This document shows positions 58,707-64,000 of a stretch of DNA of 64,000 nt, piece by piece. A program made the position numbers and the translations under genes. Under the pieces are notes generated by a model. That model ran no database searches and was not told the origin of the DNA. It was given only the letters and a program-made list of their open reading frames with translations. This DNA is from Fen-1058 sp964398185 (GTDB taxonomy: Bacteria; Chloroflexota; Anaerolineae; Fen-1058). Numbering within the stretch: the first letter of the stretch is position 1; every line of letters begins with the position of its first letter. The stretch covers positions 30,883-94,882 of the forward strand of contig CAYNML010000010.1 of the NCBI GenBank assembly GCA_964398185.1. The letters run 5' to 3'.

Positions 58707-60167
58707 ATGTCTCTCCGCACCCGCCTGTTGCTTAGTTACGCGTTCGTCATTCTGGTCTGCGTCGCCGTGATCTTTGTGGCGCTGCTGTTCCTGCTGCGCG
58801 AGGCGCCGACGCAGAAACGCCTGGTGACGGGACGCCTCTCGCTGGAAGCGGGCGTCATCCAGCGCTTGATTCGCACCCCGCTGCAAAATAACGTTCCGCC
58901 TGAACAGATCATCCGCCGCTTGCAGATCGTGGATAACCGCACCGACACCCGCATCCTGCTGATCAACGAGCAGAGCGGCGAAGTGCTGGGCGATACCGGC
59001 GGGACGTTGAAGGGACGCAGCCTGTTTGAAACCGATCGGCCGCAGCGCTTCAACAATACCCTTACCGGCGAGTTCGACGCCGACGGTGAGCACTGGCTGT
59101 ATTCCACCGGGACTCTGCAAAACCGGCGCGATCAGATCGAGATCGTGGCGGCGGCGCCGTATGAGATTACTTCGCCGTGGCGCGATCCGGTCTTTCGTGA
59201 GTTGATGCAACCATTGGCGATTGCCAGCGTGCTGGCGCTGGCCGTCTCGATCGTGCTGGCCGTCATCGTCACCCGCTCGGTCACCAAGCCGGTGCAGCAT
59301 GTGGCGCAGGCCGCGCAGAAAATCACGGCGGGCGACTACGATCAAACGGTTCCGGTGGAAGGCGCGCGTGAGTTCAAGGAACTGGCAAACGATTTCAACC
59401 AGATGGCGCAGAAAGTGCGCAACACGCAGCAGAGCCAGCGCGATTTTCTGGCCAACGTGACGCACGAGTTGAAGACGCCGCTCACCAGCATTCAGGGCTT
59501 CGCGCAAGCCATTCAGGATGGCGCGGCCAGCGAGCCTGAAGCGGTGCGCAAGAGCGCGGCCATCATCCACGACGAAGCGGCGCGCATGAACCGGCTGGTG
59601 ATGGATCTGCTCGAACTGGCGCGCATCGAAAGCGGCCAGATCGTCATGCGCCGCGAGGCGGTGTCGATCGAGCTGGTGCTGCGCGGCGTGCTCGAGCGGC
59701 TGGCGCTGCGCGCGCAGAGCAGCGGCGTCAATCTGCAGACCGAGATCGCGCCGGACATGCCCGCCATCGTCGGCGACGGCGATCGGCTGGCGCAGGTCTT
59801 CAGCAACCTGATCGACAACGCGTTGAAGCACACGCCCGGCGGCGGCAAGATCGTCATCACAGCTCACGCGATCAGCGGCTCGTCCGCCGTGAAGCGTGGC
59901 ACGCAGCGCGCTCTCGAGGGTGTCGAGATCACTGTGGCCGATACCGGTTCCGGCATCCCGCCCGAGGATCTGGCGCGCATCTTCGAGCGTTTCTACCAGA
60001 TCGACAAATCGCGCGCGCGATCGAAAGAAGGCAGCCTGGGGCTGGGACTGGCGATCGTTAAGGAGATCGTCACGGCGCACGGCGGCACGATCCAGGCGGA
60101 GAGCATCGTGGGACTTGGCACGAAGTTTGTCGTGTGGCTGCCCGTCGCTCGTGGGAAACTTGCTTGA
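58707..60167 (+). CDS. Sensor histidine kinase with HAMP domain
   Basis: A 486-aa kinase: one membrane segment at 6-30, an extracytoplasmic sensor region (about 35-165), a second segment (about 170-195), HAMP (ITRSVTKPVQHVAQAAQKITAGDY region), HisKA with the phospho-acceptor in FLANVTHELKTPLTSIQGFAQA, and HATPase_c with N-box FSNLIDNALKHTP, DTGSGIPPEDL and GLGLAIVKEIV. It is of the OmpR-partner type. The window begins with the end of an OmpR-type regulator, but that lies 58 kb away. ATG 58707 (or TTG 58701) follows directly on a heptamer array and has no ribosome binding site. Confidence 0.93.
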   Translation: MSLRTRLLLSYAFVILVCVAVIFVALLFLLREAPTQKRLVTGRLSLEAGVIQRLIRTPLQNNVPPEQIIRRLQIVDNRTDTRILLINEQSGEVLGDTGGTLKGRSLFETDRPQRFNNTLTGEFDADGEHWLYSTGTLQNRRDQIEIVAAAPYEITSPWRDPVFRELMQPLAIASVLALAVSIVLAVIVTRSVTKPVQHVAQAAQKITAGDYDQTVPVEGAREFKELANDFNQMAQKVRNTQQSQRDFLANVTHELKTPLTSIQGFAQAIQDGAASEPEAVRKSAAIIHDEAARMNRLVMDLLELARIESGQIVMRREAVSIELVLRGVLERLALRAQSSGVNLQTEIAPDMPAIVGDGDRLAQVFSNLIDNALKHTPGGGKIVITAHAISGSSAVKRGTQRALEGVEITVADTGSGIPPEDLARIFERFYQIDKSRARSKEGSLGLGLAIVKEIVTAHGGTIQAESIVGLGTKFVVWLPVARGKLA

Positions 60168-60192
60168 CGCCCGCTGATCGGCCAGTTATAAT
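60164..60192 (+). promoter_or_regulatory. Promoter of the metH riboswitch transcript
   Basis: TTGACG at 60164-60169, a 17-nt spacer and TATAAT at 60187-60192. The -35 box overlaps the stop codon of the kinase gene. The transcript starts about 25 nt before the SAM aptamer. Confidence 0.85.
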
Positions 60193-60225
60193 CTCAACAC
60201 AATTCAAGCGGCGTGAATTTCACGC

Positions 60226-60321
60226 CCTCATCCAGAGAGGCGGAGGGACCGGCCCGATGAAGCCTCGGCAACCAGGCGCAGCCCAGGTGCCAAGTCCGGC
60301 AGATGGTTCTGGAAGATGAGG
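60226..60321 (+). ncRNA. SAM-I-type (S-box) riboswitch aptamer
   Basis: The P1 stem CCTCATC (60226-60232) pairs with GATGAGG (60315-60321). Between them lie the S-box core elements: AGAGAGG, GGAGGGA, GGCCCGATGAAGCC, CGGCAACC, then GGTGCCAAGTCC and GGCAGATGG. These match the conserved SAM-I core. It sits immediately before metH, so S-adenosylmethionine should repress methionine synthase. Confidence 0.95.
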
Positions 60322-60340
60322 ATCGACAGTCTGTTAAGAT

Positions 60341-60371
60341 GCCTCTTCGCACAGAAGGGGCGTTTTGTTTG
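60341..60371 (+). terminator. Riboswitch-controlled terminator before metH
   Basis: GCCTCTTC (60341-60348) pairs with GAAGGGGC (60354-60361, one wobble), followed by TTTTGTTTG. The P1 3' strand GATGAGG (60315-60321) can pair with CCTCTTC in the terminator's 5' arm, giving a plausible antiterminator when SAM is absent. Confidence 0.85.
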
Positions 60372-60397
60372 TCCACTTTGCCAGGGGAGCATCCATT

Positions 60398-63300
60398 TTG
60401 AAAATCATTCCACACACGAACCGTCGCTACCTCGACGCGCTGGCCGATCATGTCGTCGTCTTTGACGGTGCGATGGGCACCAGCGTGCAGGCGTGCCAAC
60501 TGCGCCCGATCGATTTCGGCGGCGAAACGCTCAACGGCTGCAATGACTATCTGGTGATCACGCGGCCGGATGTGATCGAGTCGATCCATGCCTCGTTTTT
60601 AGAGGCGGGTGCAGAAGCGATTGAGACGGACACTTTCCGATCAAATCGCATCACCATGCGCGAATACGGCTTGCAGGATCGCATCATCGAGATCAATCAA
60701 GCCGCGGCCAGCGTCGCGCGTCGCGCTGCCGATCGGTTTACGCGCGACACCGGTATTCCCCGCTTCGTGGCAGGCTCCATCGGCCCGAGTGGCATGTTGC
60801 CCTCCACGGACGATCCCGCACTGAGCAACATCACCTTTGAAGAACTCGTCGATGTCTTCCGCGAACAATCCGTCGGGCTGATTCAAGGCGGCGCGGACTT
60901 GCTGCTCATCGAAACGCAGCAGGATATTCTGGAAACCAAAGCCGCCGTGCACGGCGCGTGGCGGGCGTTTGAAGAAACAGGCGTGCGGGTCCCGCTGCAA
61001 GTGCAGGTCACGCTCGATACGTCGGGGCGCATGCTGCTGGGCACGGACATCGCCGCAGCGTTGACGACGCTGGAATGTCTGCCCGTCGTCGATGTGATCG
61101 GCCTCAACTGTTCCACCGGGCCGGACTACATGCGCGAGCCGGTGCGCTATCTGTGCGCGCATTCGCGCAAGCCGATCGCGGTGATCCCCAACGCGGGGCT
61201 GCCGTTGAATGTCGATGGGGTGGCCGTCTATCCGATGAAGCCCGTGCCCCTCAGCGAAACACTGGCTGAGTTTGTGACCGAGCTCGGCGTGAATGCGGTG
61301 GGCGGCTGCTGCGGCACCGTGCCGGAACACATTCGTGAGATCGCCGATCGGGTGCGCGGGTTGAAACCGAAAGCGCGCGAGATCGAATACGAGCCGATGA
61401 TGTCATCGGCGATGCGCGCTATTCCGCTGCATCAAGATCCCGCGCCGCTGATCGTGGGCGAGCGCGTCAACTCGCAGGGCAGCAAGAAGATCAAGAAGCT
61501 GCTGCTCGCCGATGATTACGACGGCATTCTGGCGGTGGCGCGCGAGCAGGTGGAGGGCGGCGCGCACATGCTGGATGTGTGCGTGGCGCTGACCGAACGC
61601 CCCGATGAAGCCGCGCAGATGAAAACGGTGATCAAGAAGTTGCAGATGTCCGTCGAGACGCCGTTGATGATCGACTCGACCGAGGCCGACGTGATCAAGA
61701 CGGCGTTGGAGATGAATCCGGGCCGCGCCATCATCAACTCGATCAACCTGGAAAACGGGCGCAAGCGCTGCGATGCGGTACTGCCGCTGGCCGTGGCGCA
61801 TGGCGCCGCGGTCATCGCACTGACCATCGACGAGCAGGGCATGGCGAAGACGGCCGACGCGAAACTGGAAGTCGCGCGCCGCATCTACGACATCGCCGTG
61901 AACGAATATGGCCTCAGCCCCGATAGTTTGATCTTCGACACGTTGACCTTTACGCTGGCGACCGGCGCGGACGACATGGCCGGGTCGGCCATCGAGACGA
62001 TGGAGGGCATTCGCCGGATCAAGGCGGCCCTGCCGGGTGTGCTGACTTCGCTCGGCGTGAGCAACGTTTCGTTTGGGTTGAACGCGGCGGCGCGCGCGGC
62101 CATCAACAGCGTGTTCCTGCATCACTGCGTGCAAGCTGGACTCGATCTGGCGATGGTGCACCCGAAGGACATTACACCCTATGCCGAGATCGATCCGCAG
62201 GTGCGCGAGCTGTGCGACGACCTGATCCTCAATCGATCGGCCGAGGCGCTGCCTAGGCTCATCGCGCACTTCGAAAACGTGAAAGCCGACGCTTCAAAGG
62301 TCGTCGAAGATCCAACGGAAGGCTTCAGCATCGAGCAGAAAATCCACTGGATGATTGTGCATCGCAAGAAGGAGGGCATCGAGCCGCTGATCGATGCGGC
62401 GATTGCAGCCCATGGCGCGACGCCCAACGATGGCGCAGTGTGGACGCTCAACAATGTGCTGCTGCCTGCCATGAAGGAAGTCGGCGACAAATTCGGCGCG
62501 GGCGAGTTGATTCTGCCGTTCGTGCTGCAATCCGCCGAGGTGATGAAGAAGGCCGTGGCGCATCTGGAAAAATCGCTCGATCGCCAAGAGGGCACAACCA
62601 AAGGCAAGGTCGTACTCGCTACCGTGTACGGCGACGTGCACGACATCGGCAAGAGCCTGGTCAACACGATCCTCAGCAACAACGGCTACACCGTGTTCGA
62701 TCTGGGCAAGCAGGTCCCGGCGAACGTCATCATCGACAAGGCCGTGGAAGTGGAGGCGACGGCCATCGGCTTGAGCGCGCTGCTGGTGTCCACGTCGAAG
62801 CAGATGCCGCTCATCGTCAATGAACTGCAGCGGCGCGATCTGCACTTCCCGGTGCTGATCGGCGGCGCGGCGATCAATCGCCGCTTTGGACGGCGCATCC
62901 TGTTCACGGAATCCGGCGCACCCTACGACTCTGGCGTGTTCTACTGCAAGGATGCGTTCGAGGGACTCGACACGATGGAGAAGCTGATCGATCCTTCGGA
63001 GCGTGGAGATTTCGTCGGACGGATCATCGAAGAAGCCAAGGCGGAAGTCGGAACGCAGAAGACGGAAGCGCAGCCAATGGTCAGAACAATCCGATCGAAT
63101 GTGCCGCCTGCAACAGATATTCCCACGCCGCCGTTCTGGGGATCGCGTGTCATTCGTGAGATGCCGCTGGAGATCATCTTCCAGCAGCTGGATGTGGACG
63201 AGCTCTATCGCTTGCAATGGGGCGCGAAGAATACGCACGGCGACGAGTGGGTGAAGCTGAAAGCTGAGTTCGAGGCGCGGCTCGATCGGATGAAGCGCGA

Positions 63301-63901
63301 CGCGATCCGATCGGGTTACCTGAAGCCGCAGGCCGTGTACGGCTATTATCCCGCGCAGTCCGGCGGTGAGTCACTGATCGTTTATGATCCTGTTGATCGC
63401 AAGACCGAGATCGCGCGCTTTGAATTTCCGCGCCAACAGGGACAGGACAATCTGGCATTGAGCGATTACTTTGCGTCCGTGGAATCCGGCGTGATGGACG
63501 TCGTCGCGTTTCAAGTTGTCACTGTTGGACATGGTGCAGATCGGCAGTTCCAGGAATTGCAGGGCAAAGGCGACTACTCCGAAGCGTACTACCTGCACGG
63601 CCTCAGCGTCGAAACGGCAGAAGCAACTGCTGAGTATGTGCACCAGCATGTGCGCCGCGAGTTGAACCTCAACGCCAGGCGCGGCAAGCGTTACTCGTGG
63701 GGCTATCCGGCCTGTCCCGACCTGGCCGATCATCAAAAGGTCTTCGCGCTGCTGCCGCAGGTGACCGAGCTGGGGTTGGAACTGTCGGCGGCGTATCAAC
63801 TGATTCCCGAGCAATCGACGGCGGCTATCGTGGTGCATCATCCGGCGGCGAAGTATTATTCCGTCGGCGTAAATCGCGTGGAGCAGTTGATGCAGGCATG
63901 A
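60398..63901 (+). CDS. metH: Cobalamin-dependent methionine synthase
   Basis: A 1167-aa enzyme with all four modules: an N-terminal homocysteine-binding domain with zinc ligands (GLNCST, then GGCCGT), the methyltetrahydrofolate-binding pterin domain (about 350-620), the B12-binding region with helical cap and DVHDIGKS (cobalt-ligating His748), and the C-terminal AdoMet activation domain (about 900-1167). It transfers methyl from 5-methyl-THF to homocysteine. TTG 60398 is chosen as start because AGGGGAGC lies upstream and MKIIPHTNRRYLDAL begins the conserved region; an in-frame TTG at 60365 lies inside the terminator. It is under the SAM riboswitch. In E. coli MetH is 1227 aa. Confidence 0.96.
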   Translation: MKIIPHTNRRYLDALADHVVVFDGAMGTSVQACQLRPIDFGGETLNGCNDYLVITRPDVIESIHASFLEAGAEAIETDTFRSNRITMREYGLQDRIIEINQAAASVARRAADRFTRDTGIPRFVAGSIGPSGMLPSTDDPALSNITFEELVDVFREQSVGLIQGGADLLLIETQQDILETKAAVHGAWRAFEETGVRVPLQVQVTLDTSGRMLLGTDIAAALTTLECLPVVDVIGLNCSTGPDYMREPVRYLCAHSRKPIAVIPNAGLPLNVDGVAVYPMKPVPLSETLAEFVTELGVNAVGGCCGTVPEHIREIADRVRGLKPKAREIEYEPMMSSAMRAIPLHQDPAPLIVGERVNSQGSKKIKKLLLADDYDGILAVAREQVEGGAHMLDVCVALTERPDEAAQMKTVIKKLQMSVETPLMIDSTEADVIKTALEMNPGRAIINSINLENGRKRCDAVLPLAVAHGAAVIALTIDEQGMAKTADAKLEVARRIYDIAVNEYGLSPDSLIFDTLTFTLATGADDMAGSAIETMEGIRRIKAALPGVLTSLGVSNVSFGLNAAARAAINSVFLHHCVQAGLDLAMVHPKDITPYAEIDPQVRELCDDLILNRSAEALPRLIAHFENVKADASKVVEDPTEGFSIEQKIHWMIVHRKKEGIEPLIDAAIAAHGATPNDGAVWTLNNVLLPAMKEVGDKFGAGELILPFVLQSAEVMKKAVAHLEKSLDRQEGTTKGKVVLATVYGDVHDIGKSLVNTILSNNGYTVFDLGKQVPANVIIDKAVEVEATAIGLSALLVSTSKQMPLIVNELQRRDLHFPVLIGGAAINRRFGRRILFTESGAPYDSGVFYCKDAFEGLDTMEKLIDPSERGDFVGRIIEEAKAEVGTQKTEAQPMVRTIRSNVPPATDIPTPPFWGSRVIREMPLEIIFQQLDVDELYRLQWGAKNTHGDEWVKLKAEFEARLDRMKRDAIRSGYLKPQAVYGYYPAQSGGESLIVYDPVDRKTEIARFEFPRQQGQDNLALSDYFASVESGVMDVVAFQVVTVGHGADRQFQELQGKGDYSEAYYLHGLSVETAEATAEYVHQHVRRELNLNARRGKRYSWGYPACPDLADHQKVFALLPQVTELGLELSAAYQLIPEQSTAAIVVHHPAAKYYSVGVNRVEQLMQA

Positions 63902-63945
63902 GTCGCGCCGCGGAAGGCGACAGCGCGGCACGGCAGCGGGTAAAT

Positions 63946-64000
63946 GCCGATGAATGCGCGCCGATGAATGCGCGCCGATGAATGGACGCCGATGAATGCG
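63946..64000. repeat. 14-bp (2 x 7) tandem repeat running off the window
   Basis: GCCGATGAATG at 63946, 63960, 63974 and 63988, each 14 nt apart, that is two heptamers (CGCCGAT, GAATGCG). The array begins 44 nt after the metH stop codon and continues past the end of the window. Confidence 0.9.

Overview
The window is about 64 kb of GC-rich bacterial DNA (roughly 60-64% G+C) from a draft assembly; a 100-N gap lies at 57669-57768. Several features suggest a member of the Chloroflexota, probably Anaerolineae-like: roadblock/LC7 proteins beside response regulators, secreted proteins with Pro/Thr-rich linkers, TIM-barrel secreted proteins carrying a YLP motif, and abundant intergenic hairpin repeats. 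That placement is inference; no rRNA or tRNA gene was seen. Gene density is normal, with genes on both strands in short operons.

Layout. 1-2142: end of an OmpR-type regulator, a roadblock protein, moaA (minus strand) and a GNAT acetyltransferase. 2227-15013: a large glycerol/dihydroxyacetone locus with a DhaR-like activator, glpF, dhaK, dhaL, glpK, a GlpA-type flavoprotein followed by succinate-dehydrogenase-like iron-sulfur and membrane-anchor subunits, a methyltransferase, and a self-contained DhaM-HPr-Enzyme I fusion. 15142-19623: small secreted proteins, a LysM protein, a glycosidase-like protein and a GNAT-like protein. 19763-25762: phosphohexomutase, glycerate kinase and solute-binding lipoprotein, a DUF4349 lipoprotein and a DUF433/DUF5615 pair. 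25875-29564: xseA and xseB with a toxin-antitoxin pair between them, then murJ. 29757-32845: an island of clearly lower GC with an M23 peptidase and a beta-propeller lipoprotein-like protein. 33009-38574: clpB, a PPOX-fold protein and clpC. 38690-43556: a two-module glycosidase-like protein, an SDR, ssb and a zinc-ribbon protein. 43605-50496: an iron region (DtxR-type repressor, FTR1 permease, nitroreductase, PucC-like carrier, Fur-type regulator, feoABC). 50687-58548: MaoC, MBL, FHA, RarD, ABC ATPase and membrane protein, a NarL-type two-component pair and a HAD hydrolase. 58707-63901: a sensor kinase and metH under a SAM riboswitch.

How the genes work together. Glycerol enters through GlpF, is phosphorylated by GlpK and is oxidised by a GlpA-type flavoprotein. 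The flavoprotein's neighbours imply that its electrons pass through SdhB/C/D-like subunits into the quinone pool. Dihydroxyacetone is phosphorylated by DhaK/DhaL using phosphate passed from PEP through the fused DhaM. In the iron region, a canonical DtxR/IdeR box sits directly downstream of a consensus promoter in front of the FTR1 gene.

The most unusual signals are: (i) the GlpA plus SdhBCD-like gene set; (ii) intergenic arrays of unrelated sequence that nearly all share a 7-bp period, often form inverted arms, and repeatedly contain stop codons, start codons or ribosome binding sites of neighbouring genes; (iii) strong GATC/CGATCG enrichment in the host genes that is nearly absent in the low-GC island; (iv) several promoters whose -10 box lies exactly 6 nt before the start codon, implying leaderless mRNAs; and (v) a recurring YLP motif in secreted proteins.
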